The position numbers and the translations under genes were made by a program. From the NCBI GenBank assembly GCA_938092065.1, contig CALKND010000003.1, forward strand, positions 99,065-163,064: a stretch of 64,000 bases of DNA, in the 5' to 3' direction. The DNA is from an uncultured Rhodospirillales bacterium (GTDB lineage: Bacteria > Pseudomonadota > Alphaproteobacteria > Rhodospirillales > JABHCV01). The notes under the pieces were generated by a model. That model did no database searches. It had not been told where the DNA came from and saw only the letters and a program-made list of their open reading frames with translations. Of the stretch, positions 27,014 through 35,682 are shown one piece after another. Within the stretch, counting starts at the first letter, position 1, and each line of letters opens with the position of its first letter.

Positions 27014-28147
27014 TCAGTGGGTATTGTTCAAGATTAATGGTGTCTTAGCGTAGAAGTTTTTGATCTGTTCGCATATGTAGCGGACGTCTGATTCTGAGAT
27101 GTGTTCTGCTGCTGGAACACTGATAATTTTTTTTACCATATTTCTGCTGTTTTTCAAAGAACCGTGCACCCTACAATTTTTGACCGCTGATTTCAGGTCC
27201 GGCATTAAGCAAGGATAGTGAATTTTCAACTCAGTACCCTGCTCCGCCAAGAATTTAACCAGTTCTTCACGCTGGTCCACAAGCATCATGATCCAGTTGA
27301 AGGATGGCTTAGCGCCGGGGGGCACCAAAGGAAACTTAACGACCCCTTTTAATTCTAACTTGTATATGTCAGCAAGTCTTTGGCGACGTTTTACTTCTTC
27401 AGGATAGTACTCTAGCATGGTATTCAGAAATGCCGCGTGCAATTCGTCGAGACGGGAATTTATGCTCCAGAAGTCACATTCGTCGCGATTTTTGTGCCCA
27501 TGATTGCGTGCCTGTTCCAACCACCTGATATCCTCCTCACGCTGAGCCAGGATAATTCCTCCATCCCCAAGGGTTCCAAGATTCTTTAGGGGATGGAAAC
27601 TGATGGTGCCTAACCGGCCAAATGTTCCGACGGCTTGACCACTAATTTCGGCACCAAAGGCTTGGGCGCAATCTTCAATGACAGGGAGGCCATGGCGGCT
27701 TGCAATTTTCATAATTTGGTCTACGTCTGCCGGAATACCCGAAAGGTGAACCACCAAAATTGCACGGGTCTGCGGCGTTATGGCTGCCTCAATCTTGTCA
27801 GGGTCGAGATTAAGGCTGTTATCTATATCTACACACACCGCAGTTGCGCCAACAAGTGCAATGGAAGAGGCCGTCGCCAGATAAGACATGGATGTCGTGA
27901 TGACCTCATCTCTGGGACCAATGTTCATAGCCTTCAAGCATAAAATTAATGCGTCGGTTCCATTGCCGACACCGATCGCACCGGCAGTTTTAGTCGAATG
28001 TTTAATTGATTCTTCAAAACGTAACACTTCTTGGCCCAGAATAAATGTTCCACTTGCAAGTACCCTGTCTAAATCCTTGTGAAATTGCTCCACGAAAGGC
28101 TTGTACTTGGAGACTAAGTCAATAAATGTAATTTTTTTTGTTTTCAT
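27014..28147 (-). CDS. DegT/DnrJ/EryC1/StrS-family PLP sugar aminotransferase
   Basis: This 377-residue fold-type-I PLP enzyme of the DegT family aminates keto-sugars attached to a nucleotide carrier. Visible are GVGNGTDALILCLKA, the PLP-contacting EDCAQAFGA, and the Schiff-base lysine in SFHPLKNLGTLGDGG (about residue 187). The position in the cluster, next to an NAD-dependent epimerase/dehydratase, fits synthesis of an NDP-amino sugar. It is separated from the epimerase gene by 12 bp and from the radical SAM gene by 28 bp. Confidence 0.92.
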   Translation of the reverse strand: MKTKKITFIDLVSKYKPFVEQFHKDLDRVLASGTFILGQEVLRFEESIKHSTKTAGAIGVGNGTDALILCLKAMNIGPRDEVITTSMSYLATASSIALVGATAVCVDIDNSLNLDPDKIEAAITPQTRAILVVHLSGIPADVDQIMKIASRHGLPVIEDCAQAFGAEISGQAVGTFGRLGTISFHPLKNLGTLGDGGIILAQREEDIRWLEQARNHGHKNRDECDFWSINSRLDELHAAFLNTMLEYYPEEVKRRQRLADIYKLELKGVVKFPLVPPGAKPSFNWIMMLVDQREELVKFLAEQGTELKIHYPCLMPDLKSAVKNCRVHGSLKNSRNMVKKIISVPAAEHISESDVRYICEQIKNFYAKTPLILNNTH

Positions 28148-28159
28148 CGTGTCAAAATT

Positions 28160-29146
28160 TTAAGGCTTGTGTTGATAGATTTGAGGAAGCGCACTAATTA
28201 CATCAAAGTTACGTTGAAACCAATTTGCGCACCTTTTTAATCCTTCATCAAGGCTGACTTGGGCTTGCCAGCCGAGCTCAACTGTGATTTTTTTTGAATC
28301 GAGTAAATAAGCTTGATCCTTGCCTAACCGATCATCAACGATCTCAACCACATCCTCAATCTTCACGTTTACGCTCTCACATACCTTTGCAACTATATCT
28401 CGAATCAGGATAGTCTTCTTGGACCAAATGTGGTAGTCTTCTCCATTATTTCCCTGTTCGCAAATTAACATTAGGGCACGGGAGACATCGTCAAAATGAA
28501 TGAATGTTCGCGAGGACATCCCGCCGCCCTGTAGCTGTAATTTCTGCCCGGTAAGGCAGCATATGAATGTGCGGGGAATTATTCGGTATAGCTGTTGTCC
28601 CTCGCCGTAAACATTTGCTGAGCGGGTCATTATAATCGGTAGATTATATGTCTTCGTCCACAAAGCAACAGCCATGTCACCGGCAGCCCTTGATAATGCA
28701 TAGGGTGTGCTGGGTGCATAGATTCGGTTTTCTGAAATCCAGTCGAGTGTCGAGCCATAAACTTCTGGCGTTGTAAAATGAATATAGCGCTTCAGGAAGT
28801 CTAGGTTACGTAAAACTTCCAGCAATGCCGTTGTCGCCACTACATTTGTTTGCATCCAGTGGGTTGGATTTTCCCAGCTTTGCGCGACCATGCCCTGAGA
28901 AGCAAAGTTTAAAATATATTTTGGCCGGTGGGACATGATTAGTCCCTCGAGTACGTCCATGTTGTAATTAAGGTCAACTTTTTCAAAAGTCAGCCCCTTA
29001 GCATCCTTCCACTTATATGGAAGGAAGACATCGTGAAGTTCTTTCGATCGGCTGGTTGCAATAACCTTAAAACCAATCCCTAATGCATGAGCGCAAAAAC
29101 TTGCACCGGTAGGAGAGTTGCTTCCTATTACTAAAATTGTATCCAT
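28160..29146 (-). CDS. NAD-dependent epimerase/dehydratase (GDP-mannose 4,6-dehydratase-like)
   Basis: This extended short-chain dehydrogenase has 328 residues from the ATG at 29146. An in-frame TTG six bases earlier is also open. The N-terminal LVIGSNSPTGASFCAH is an atypical Gly-rich NAD loop. The catalytic Tyr-x-x-x-Lys position reads YALSR, with Lys replaced by Arg as far as the reading shows. TTPEVYGS is the conserved Ser/Thr strand and RSANVYGEGQQ the substrate loop. Whether it is an active dehydratase/epimerase is uncertain because of the altered YxxxK. The product probably feeds the DegT aminotransferase. Confidence 0.85.
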   Translation of the reverse strand: MDTILVIGSNSPTGASFCAHALGIGFKVIATSRSKELHDVFLPYKWKDAKGLTFEKVDLNYNMDVLEGLIMSHRPKYILNFASQGMVAQSWENPTHWMQTNVVATTALLEVLRNLDFLKRYIHFTTPEVYGSTLDWISENRIYAPSTPYALSRAAGDMAVALWTKTYNLPIIMTRSANVYGEGQQLYRIIPRTFICCLTGQKLQLQGGGMSSRTFIHFDDVSRALMLICEQGNNGEDYHIWSKKTILIRDIVAKVCESVNVKIEDVVEIVDDRLGKDQAYLLDSKKITVELGWQAQVSLDEGLKRCANWFQRNFDVISALPQIYQHKP

Positions 29147-29189
29147 ACTCAAACTCGCCCCTTAATTACTTGGACAAACTGAAGTTCAT

Positions 29190-30635
29190 TCAGCGGGCAT
29201 GCCCCCTCTTGTACATGTTTATCAATTCAGGAGGAATGCCCCAATCTAGGGCGCCAACCTTATAGTGCAACTCTTCGAGGTCTCTTCGAAAGCCTTCTTG
29301 AACTAACTTTTCCATGCGGATATTAGATGGCTTATAACCATGCTGATAGTGCTGGCTAATAAGGCTTTCAATCCCAATTTTGATGGCATCGTCATGGCTC
29401 AGTTCGCGGATGATTTTTCTTTCTGGGGCAAAGACCCCAAGCCTCTTGTCAACGTCTTCTCCCATCATGAGCGCCGCCATCATTTCTGAGATCAGCGGCG
29501 ACAGGTGAAATCCATTGCGTTTGGTGCCTGTCGCAATAACAAGATTTCCAATGGAAGTCCTTCCTAAAAGTGGATATGTATCCTGAGTTGTTGGACGCCA
29601 TCCCACGTTGACACGTACCATTTGTGCATCGAAGAGGTTTTCATTAATTTCATTAATTGCGCTTTCCAACAAGTGGGCAACGCTGCCAGCCCGTGCGTGG
29701 AAGAAAGGCTCTGGCGACAAAAAGTTACTAGCGCCAATCAAAATATGGTTATTGATTTGGTCAGGCCTCTGGAAGAAAGGAACCGCATAAATCCCACAGG
29801 CCCCCCCCCTGTTTGGTGTGCGAATGCAATTCTCATGAGGAAAATCCGGTGCCTTGAGCTCCAGCGAAACACCTACACCGTGAAATATTGGCTGGATGTT
29901 CAGGTCAAGCTCGCTTTGCTTAAGGGTATTACCAGCCATGGCACCGTTAGCTAGGAGAAAAACATCACCCGAGATTATCTTTTTATTTTCGAGCATCACC
30001 GCATCAATGCCATCCACAGCCATAATAAACTTGTCAACTTTGGCATTGATGAACCTTACTTGTGAATTATGCCTTAGGATAGTGTCGAGCATTTCGACAA
30101 CCAGACGTGGGTTTAGCCAACCCTCATTGTGAATGAGTATGGCCCTCATTGCACGGTTTCTTTGCGCCGGATAATAATTTGGAATATCTTTGGGGTCGAC
30201 AAAATCAAATTTTTTGTTGAACTTCTTGAGTGTTTTGACGATGGCATCAAAATTTTGATCATCAACTTGATCAGCTGCGGCGTTATTAATGACGTATGTT
30301 CCTTGGTCGAAGCAGCCTCCACTATGAACTGCATACTTGGCGCAACCAAGCGGCAGATGATAATTGGCTGCCTCAATAAGCCCCATCTCAAAATCAGGCC
30401 ACATGCGTGTTGCTTGATGGCTTAATTCAAAATGATAGAGATCTGTGTCGGATTTTAGCGAGTGGGCGTCGATTTCGGCAAATGAGTTTAGCATCGCCGC
30501 TGCCGCCAATGTTGCTGAACCTGTGCGATCGATCGGTCCGATAATGGTAATAGTGTCAGCTGGACCCAGCATATTCAATAGCTTAAAAGCCGTTGTTAGG
30601 GCGATAATTCCGTTGCCAATTATTATATGTTTCAT
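29190..30635 (-). CDS. FAD-dependent oxidoreductase (DAO family) with C-terminal extension
   Basis: This 481-residue protein starts from ATG 30635 with MKHIIIGNGIIALT, a Rossmann GxGxxG-type dinucleotide motif, and continues as a D-amino-acid-oxidase-family flavoprotein (VNVGWRPTTQDTYPLLGR, IATGTKRNGFHLSP near residue 370). About 100 residues after the DAO fold (from about residue 385) form an extra C-terminal region with no motif I recognise, ending in a conserved-looking WGIPPELINMYKRG. The family oxidises amines or amino acids such as glycine. Here a role in amino-sugar or amino-acyl tailoring is inference. It is the first gene of the minus-strand glycan-type set. Confidence 0.83.
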   Translation of the reverse strand: MKHIIIGNGIIALTTAFKLLNMLGPADTITIIGPIDRTGSATLAAAAMLNSFAEIDAHSLKSDTDLYHFELSHQATRMWPDFEMGLIEAANYHLPLGCAKYAVHSGGCFDQGTYVINNAAADQVDDQNFDAIVKTLKKFNKKFDFVDPKDIPNYYPAQRNRAMRAILIHNEGWLNPRLVVEMLDTILRHNSQVRFINAKVDKFIMAVDGIDAVMLENKKIISGDVFLLANGAMAGNTLKQSELDLNIQPIFHGVGVSLELKAPDFPHENCIRTPNRGGACGIYAVPFFQRPDQINNHILIGASNFLSPEPFFHARAGSVAHLLESAINEINENLFDAQMVRVNVGWRPTTQDTYPLLGRTSIGNLVIATGTKRNGFHLSPLISEMMAALMMGEDVDKRLGVFAPERKIIRELSHDDAIKIGIESLISQHYQHGYKPSNIRMEKLVQEGFRRDLEELHYKVGALDWGIPPELINMYKRGHAR

Positions 30636-31208
30636 CAGAAGGGCCTTGCAGAAACGCACCCGTTAGACACAGTTAAACTTTTATGAATAGCAAAAACGCC
30701 TAATATGTGTGGCGCTCATTCCCGATACGGTGTTCCGCATAAATTTCTCAGCGAGTATTATTCATGCTTAATATTAACTTTTCAACTCAGAAAACGCAAA
30801 GTATGAATTCTTGGGGTCGCCATCTGTAAACGCTTATCCATACATAAGCTGTATTAATTATTACCAGCGCACTTGACAGAATGAAGTTCGCAAAACCACT
30901 GCCAAAGTGGATGGTGGTGCGCCCAGAGAGAGATACAAACTCGTAAACTTCTGGTACATGATTGCACACAAACGGATCAATATTGATTGTCATACTGTTC
31001 CAACTTTTACTATTTCTAGTCAGGCTAGGGTCCCATTGAGAATAGACACAAATTCCAGTCGGTTCAGCACACAAACTTGAGTATGTTGTCAAAAAACCAC
31101 TATAATTTAATAAAGTGTAATCAATCTATAATTTGGTCAAATCTTGCATAGATAGCCCCGATGAAGGTAACTTCTGCAGTTAGTCGTGAGAAATTCAGGA
31201 GATATATA
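30636..31208. other. Gap between FAD oxidoreductase and DUF6165 genes
   Basis: This divergent, AT-rich region should carry promoters for both sides. It holds a decayed tRNA-Arg 3' fragment at 30915-30951 (listed separately). A minus-strand frame at 30787-31092 (101 codons, TTG start, one hydrophobic stretch) runs straight through that tRNA fragment and has no ribosome site, so it is not called as a gene. AGGAG upstream of 31209 sets the DUF6165 start. Confidence 0.6.
30915..30951 (-). repeat. Decayed 3' fragment of tRNA-Arg (probable att-type scar)
   Basis: On the plus strand TGGTGCGCCC followed by AGAGAGA matches the complement of the tRNA-Arg 3' end at 32791 with one mismatch in 17. Counting further to CTTCTG, about 30 of 38 positions agree with one 2-base insertion. 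The similarity covers the CCA end, acceptor 3' strand, T arm and anticodon 3' stem, then stops. It is in the same orientation as the intact tRNA at 32791-32867. Confidence 0.7.
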
Positions 31209-31601
31209 GTGTCCGTTAGTGTTTCTGTCCATGTTGCCCCGGGTGAACTGATAGATAAAATAACTATATTGGGAATCAAGCTTGAACGCATAAAAAATGA
31301 AGCCAAGTTGGCAAATATCAAAATTGAGTTTGATGTACTGACCAAGGCTCTTGATGAAGCTATTCCCACATCAGAAAAATTGGATCAACTAACTATTGAG
31401 TTGAGAAAAATAAATGAAGATTTGTGGGATATTGAGGACGACATCCGGGACTGCGAACGTGCCAAGGACTTTAGCGAGAACTTTGTAAAGCTTGCGCGGG
31501 CTGTCTATGTTACGAATGACAAACGAATGGAGGTCAAACAAGCTATAAACGAATTATTAGGATCACGACTGATCGAAGAAAAATCATACGCGGCCTATTA
31601 A
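31209..31601 (+). CDS. DUF6165 family protein
   Basis: This small protein is made of charged helices, with 130 residues from a GTG at 31209 preceded by AGGAG at a 7-base spacing. The frame is open from an ATG at 31161 but that start lacks a ribosome site. The N-terminal segment SVHVAPGELIDKITILGIKLERI is the DUF6165 hallmark. The remainder is heptad-like, rich in Glu/Lys/Leu. DUF6165 proteins typically neighbour GT9 and other glycosyltransferases, and the next gene here is a GT9 5 bp away. Function is unknown. Confidence 0.82.
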   Translation: MSVSVSVHVAPGELIDKITILGIKLERIKNEAKLANIKIEFDVLTKALDEAIPTSEKLDQLTIELRKINEDLWDIEDDIRDCERAKDFSENFVKLARAVYVTNDKRMEVKQAINELLGSRLIEEKSYAAY

Positions 31602-31606
31602 TAAAT

Positions 31607-32722
31607 ATGGTGAAACCTTTCCAAATCCTCGACTTGCTGCTCAGATTAAAACGGGTTTTATCCGAGCGTAAAGGGGTAGCAAAAGGTCTATTGATTATTT
31701 CAGCTGGTGGACTTGGTGATACGGTTCTGTTCTCTCTATTCGCGTCACGGTTTGCTTCACTTGCGCTTGATGGTGAATCAGTAACTATATTATTACGCAA
31801 TGATTCTGCAAAAATGGCTTTTGTATTGCCAAAATCATTCCATATAGAAACTGTCAATTTTAAAGATTTCAGAAAATCCCTTAGTTATCGGTACAAGATA
31901 GCTGATCGGCTATTTAAGGTTCATTATAGACTAATTATTGCAACAGATCAGTTGCGCCACCCTGATCTGGATGAAGCGATGATTGAAATGGCTTCAGCTG
32001 AACAGGCATTAGCCATGGAGCCTCGGTCTTGGCCGAAATATGATGTGCGACTACAATTGAACAGGCGACTGTATAAACGCCTTTTTGACAGTGGTCCAAA
32101 CAAGCTCGACAAGGTTGTTCGTTGGAATAATTTTGCTAATTGGCTTTTGGGTAAAAAAATGCCGCCACCCAGAGTGCATATTGACCCTGACATATTGGCT
32201 GAAAAACCAAAGCGGGAAACGCCAGATGTGCTTATACAGCCATTTTCAGCGGTAGCATTCAAACAAAGCCCAGTTGATGTGTATCGCAAGATAATTGAGT
32301 CTTTGTCTAAGGGAACTTCAGTTGCTATTGTTGGCACTCCTAGCGATCTAGAAGCCAACCCGCAATACAAGGAACTTTTGGAATTGCCGGGAGTTAGTTT
32401 CAATTCAGCCCTTTTTAAAGAACTTGTCCCAGACATACGGGCGGCAAAATTGGTGATTAGTGTCGATACAGCTACCATGCACCTTGCTGCTGCTATTGGC
32501 ACCTCGACCTTGTGTTTGGCTAGTGCAGCGTATGTGGGCGAGATTGTGCCCTATGCACCGGAAGTCAATCCCGACAACGTCCATGTGATTTATAAAAGTA
32601 TGGACTGTGAAGGTTGCTTAGGTGAATGCCACCTTGAGCCTATTAATGACATGTACCCTTGTGTCGCGGGGCTTGATAACAATTTGGTTGTTTCCAAGGC
32701 GATGGAACTTCTTCAATTATAA
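31607..32722 (+). CDS. Glycosyltransferase family 9 (heptosyltransferase-like)
   Basis: The 371-residue GT-B protein resembles ADP-heptose:LPS heptosyltransferases. It has IISAGGLGDTVLFS near residue 31 (the family N-terminal loop), IVGTPSDLEANPQY in the C-domain and SVDTATMHLAAAIGT, the conserved donor-binding loop. The last part has a Cys-rich segment (CEGCLGECH). It begins 5 bp after DUF6165 and the two are likely one operon. A role in LPS core or other surface glycan assembly is expected. It lies next to the tRNA-Arg gene. Confidence 0.85.
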   Translation: MVKPFQILDLLLRLKRVLSERKGVAKGLLIISAGGLGDTVLFSLFASRFASLALDGESVTILLRNDSAKMAFVLPKSFHIETVNFKDFRKSLSYRYKIADRLFKVHYRLIIATDQLRHPDLDEAMIEMASAEQALAMEPRSWPKYDVRLQLNRRLYKRLFDSGPNKLDKVVRWNNFANWLLGKKMPPPRVHIDPDILAEKPKRETPDVLIQPFSAVAFKQSPVDVYRKIIESLSKGTSVAIVGTPSDLEANPQYKELLELPGVSFNSALFKELVPDIRAAKLVISVDTATMHLAAAIGTSTLCLASAAYVGEIVPYAPEVNPDNVHVIYKSMDCEGCLGECHLEPINDMYPCVAGLDNNLVVSKAMELLQL

Positions 32723-32790
32723 AAATGACTTTCAAGCCACTGAATTTACCGGCTTTTAAAATAATAAAGTCTTTAAGGTTTTGATTAAAA

Positions 32791-32867
32791 TGGTGCGCCC
32801 GGAGAGACTCGAACTCCCAACCTTCTGATTCGTAGTCAGATGCTCTATCCAATTGAGCTACGGGCGC
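32791..32867 (-). tRNA. tRNA-Arg (anticodon ACG)
   Basis: On the minus strand the 77-base sequence starts GCGCCCG and ends CGGGCGC-A-CCA with CCA encoded. The seven-base acceptor stem pairs perfectly. The D arm GCTC...GAGC, the anticodon stem TCTGA/TCAGA with loop CTACGAA (anticodon ACG, Arg CGN) and the T arm GGGAG-TTCGAGT-CTCTC all fold normally. Confidence 0.97.
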
Positions 32868-33145
32868 TTTACGTGATCGCGTTAGGACAAATTGCCTTTT
32901 AACGAAGGGTGGCGACCCTACTCCAGAGGCCTTTTTAAGGCAAGTGATTAGCGTTACTCTTTTCAAGTCCTTGCAGATAAATGAAAATCTGCCCTTGTCG
33001 TGTCAAGTTCCTTTGAGTAAGATATTTTATAAATAAGATTGGGGGCAATCTTTCCAATTATATAATGGTTTCTGTTTTTCGTATTGATCGTGTTATATTA
33101 ATTTTTAACCGGCAACTTTTTTTAGGCAAAGGCTCTGTTGATAAA

Positions 33146-34318
33146 ATGAAGTTTTCAACAATTCCGAAATTATTAGGACTTCAAGCTTCAGTCATTGTTT
33201 CGGCACTGCTTCTTCCTGCCTGCTCTTTTACGGAAGAAGCATTATTTCCTTCACTGACAGGTAAAGAACCGGCCGGCGGGTCCGCAAAAACTCAAATTGA
33301 GGAGGGTTCACCTCAACAACGAGTTGCAAATGTGTCCACACCTCAACCGGCCCTTGGTAGTGGTAATTTTCAACCTCCGGGTGTGACCCCTGGAGCTTCA
33401 ACAGGAACCTTTGTTGGCAAAAAGGTGAAAGAGCTTCGTAGCGAACTTACAAGGTTGCAGTCCTCGATATCTCAACATAATGGTTCTTTGCAACAATTAC
33501 GCGCCCGTATCGTACAGGACGCACAACGCTACCACTCCACTGTCGCAGCCATTAATACCCGCCTACAAGTTGGCACCACGCCAGGCAACCCCATTCTAGT
33601 GCAACAGTTTAATAGCGCTGGGGCTGACCTGGAAAAAATCAGTACCGATACCAGCGAATTAAATATGCTCGCAACCGCAGTTTCTTCAGATTCTACAATG
33701 TCTGCGTTCTTGTCGGAATCAACCCGCGCAACTTTGAATGTTTCTGGTGCTGTTGATGAAGACCATAAGCAGTTGGCTATTTTGGAAGACGAGGTAAACC
33801 GTACCGTCGTTCTGATTGAGCGTTTGCTCAAGGAACTAGCCGAAGATGTGCGTCGCCAAACCAATTATGTTGCAACCGAGCGCTCTAACCTCAATTTGCT
33901 CAGCGCTGGTATTAAGGGTGGAGAAATCTATGGCTCAAGTTTGGCTAATCAAGCTGTCATTGCAGCGGCTGGCAATTCTGTGTTCCAAGGACCAGCCCGC
34001 GCCATGGATACAACAGGGCGTCGGCCACTAGTTGTAATTCGCTTTGATCGTCCAGATGTTCCATACCAACAAGCACTCTACGCTGCTGTGAGCCGTGTAT
34101 TAGAAAGTCGTCCTGGCGCAGTCTTTGATCTTGTAGCAGTTGCTCCGAGTGTTGGGGGGGCGGCTCGGATTGCCCTAAACTCAAATAAGGCGCAACGTTT
34201 TGCCGAGGGTGTGCTGCGTTCACTTGTTGAAATGGGTTTGCCACCATCACGTGTTGCCATGTCAGGCAAGACGGGGAGTCAATCAAAGACCAATGAAGTG
34301 CATTTGTATCTAAGATAA
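33146..34318 (+). CDS. OmpA-like lipoprotein with long helical region
   Basis: The 390-residue product from ATG 33146 has a lipoprotein signal (MKFSTIPKLLG...) with lipobox LPAC at about residues 24-27. A longer frame from 33065 adds an unlikely N-terminus. After a Pro/Gly/Ser-rich linker comes a long helical region (about residues 90-270) with many Gln/Leu repeats. The C-terminal VVIRFDRPDVPYQQALYAAV, followed by NSNKAQRFAEGV and GLPPSRVAMSG, resembles an OmpA/peptidoglycan-binding fold. It is probably anchored in the outer membrane and contacts the cell wall. Specific function unknown. Confidence 0.78.
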   Translation: MKFSTIPKLLGLQASVIVSALLLPACSFTEEALFPSLTGKEPAGGSAKTQIEEGSPQQRVANVSTPQPALGSGNFQPPGVTPGASTGTFVGKKVKELRSELTRLQSSISQHNGSLQQLRARIVQDAQRYHSTVAAINTRLQVGTTPGNPILVQQFNSAGADLEKISTDTSELNMLATAVSSDSTMSAFLSESTRATLNVSGAVDEDHKQLAILEDEVNRTVVLIERLLKELAEDVRRQTNYVATERSNLNLLSAGIKGGEIYGSSLANQAVIAAAGNSVFQGPARAMDTTGRRPLVVIRFDRPDVPYQQALYAAVSRVLESRPGAVFDLVAVAPSVGGAARIALNSNKAQRFAEGVLRSLVEMGLPPSRVAMSGKTGSQSKTNEVHLYLR

Positions 34319-34400
34319 TAATCTAACACTCAAAAATTAGATCCAAAGTCTATCTTTTTTACCTGCTTATTGGTGGTTTGAACCGTGCTATGCTTTAAGT

Positions 34401-34829
34401 TTAGGCCATGCTTCCTGTAAGCCACAAAACAGCTATATACCGCCCAGCCTTCCCAATAGTTACAAGTATTAAAAAAATCCACAAATTAACCCGAAGTAAA
34501 CCCGCTACAAATGTCAGTGGGTCCCCAACTACTGGTAACCAGGCCAAAAGTAATATCCACACCCCATAGCGTTGAAACCATACGCTAGCCCTACATAATT
34601 GATTTACATTGAAGGGAAACCATTTGTGATCCTGCCAATGTAAAAGATATCGCCCAAGTGCCCAGTTAACCAGTGAACCAAGAACATTGCCTGTAGTTGC
34701 AACTACCAATAGTAAAACAGCAGTACTATCCCCGGCCCCGTATAAGGCGCTGAGGACAATTTCTGACGAAAAAGGTAATATAGTTGCGGCTAGGAAAGCG
34801 CTTAGAAACACACCTATTATACTTTCCAT
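34401..34829 (-). CDS. YqaA family (DedA-like) membrane protein
   Basis: This 142-residue integral membrane protein of the YqaA subgroup of the SNARE-associated/DedA superfamily has about four hydrophobic helices and the conserved segments FSSEIVLSALYGAG, GNVLGSLVNWALGRYLL and LPVVGDPLTFVAGLLRV. DedA proteins are proton-dependent lipid scramblases or transporters. The YqaA branch has no established substrate. It lies 3 bp after the panC stop on the same strand and may be co-transcribed with panB-panC. Confidence 0.9.
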   Translation of the reverse strand: MESIIGVFLSAFLAATILPFSSEIVLSALYGAGDSTAVLLLVVATTGNVLGSLVNWALGRYLLHWQDHKWFPFNVNQLCRASVWFQRYGVWILLLAWLPVVGDPLTFVAGLLRVNLWIFLILVTIGKAGRYIAVLWLTGSMA

Positions 34830-34832
34830 CAG

Positions 34833-35672
34833 CTAGGCCTGAACGTTATCGATCAAGCGCGTCCTACCCAGTTTTGCTGCGGCCAGTACTCGTTTGACGC
34901 GGCTGGCGTCAATGCAGGGCAGTAGGGTCTCAGCGTCAAGAATACTAAAATAATCGACACTAGAAAATCCCGCATTAAGTAATTTTTTACGTCCCCAGTC
35001 TTCCTGAGCAGCAACCTCATTTCCCTCCTTGACGTGTTTTGCGACCGCCACAAGAGTTTTATAGAGGGTCGCTGCGGTCTGTCGTTCCTTTTCACTTAAA
35101 TAAATATTGCGTGATGACAGGGCAAGGCCGTCGTCCTCGCGAACTGTTTCTACCCCTTCAATCACCGTAGTAATATCAAGGTCATGTGCCATGCGCTTGA
35201 TTACCATCAATTGCTGATAGTCCTTCTCACCAAAAAAAGCCCTATCCGCCGCAGTTTGATTGAGTAGTTTTATGACGATGGTTGCCACGCTATCAAAAAA
35301 TCCTGGGCGATGAACACCCTCTAGCAAATCACTCAGGCCACTGACTCTGACCCCAGTTGAAAAGCCATTCGGGTATATTTCCTCGAATTTTGGTACAAAC
35401 AGAAAGTGGGCGCCCGCAGTTTTAAGTTTTTTGGCGTCTTTTTGCTCGTCGCGGGGGTAGTCTTCAAAGTCTTCCCCTTCGCAAAATTGTTGAGGATTAA
35501 TAAACAAGGTGACGAGGGTACGATCACACGCTTCCAGAGACCTTGATACCAAAGCCATATGACCAGAGTGAAGCGCGCCCATTGTTGGTACAAGTCCGAC
35601 GCTTAGTCCTTCATTCCGCCAACTCAAGATCTGTTTTCGCAAATGATCAAGGCTACGCACGATGCTAAACAT
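34833..35672 (-). CDS. panC: Pantothenate synthetase
   Basis: PanC joins pantoate and beta-alanine using ATP to make pantothenate for coenzyme A. The start at 35672 (MFSIVRSLDHL), with AAGG a few bases upstream, gives 279 residues. The frame is open further to 35780 but would overlap panB. The nucleotidyltransferase signature PTMGALHSGHMALV (HxGH) is near residue 31, followed by FINPQQF, FGEKDYQQ and LALSSRN. It is 10 bp after panB. Confidence 0.96.
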   Translation of the reverse strand: MFSIVRSLDHLRKQILSWRNEGLSVGLVPTMGALHSGHMALVSRSLEACDRTLVTLFINPQQFCEGEDFEDYPRDEQKDAKKLKTAGAHFLFVPKFEEIYPNGFSTGVRVSGLSDLLEGVHRPGFFDSVATIVIKLLNQTAADRAFFGEKDYQQLMVIKRMAHDLDITTVIEGVETVREDDGLALSSRNIYLSEKERQTAATLYKTLVAVAKHVKEGNEVAAQEDWGRKKLLNAGFSSVDYFSILDAETLLPCIDASRVKRVLAAAKLGRTRLIDNVQA

Positions 35673-35682
35673 AATGGGTGCC

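Noticed and set aside
30787..31092. 101-codon minus-strand ORF with a hydrophobic stretch
   Set aside because: TTG start with no ribosome site, and it reads straight through the decayed tRNA fragment; probably chance.
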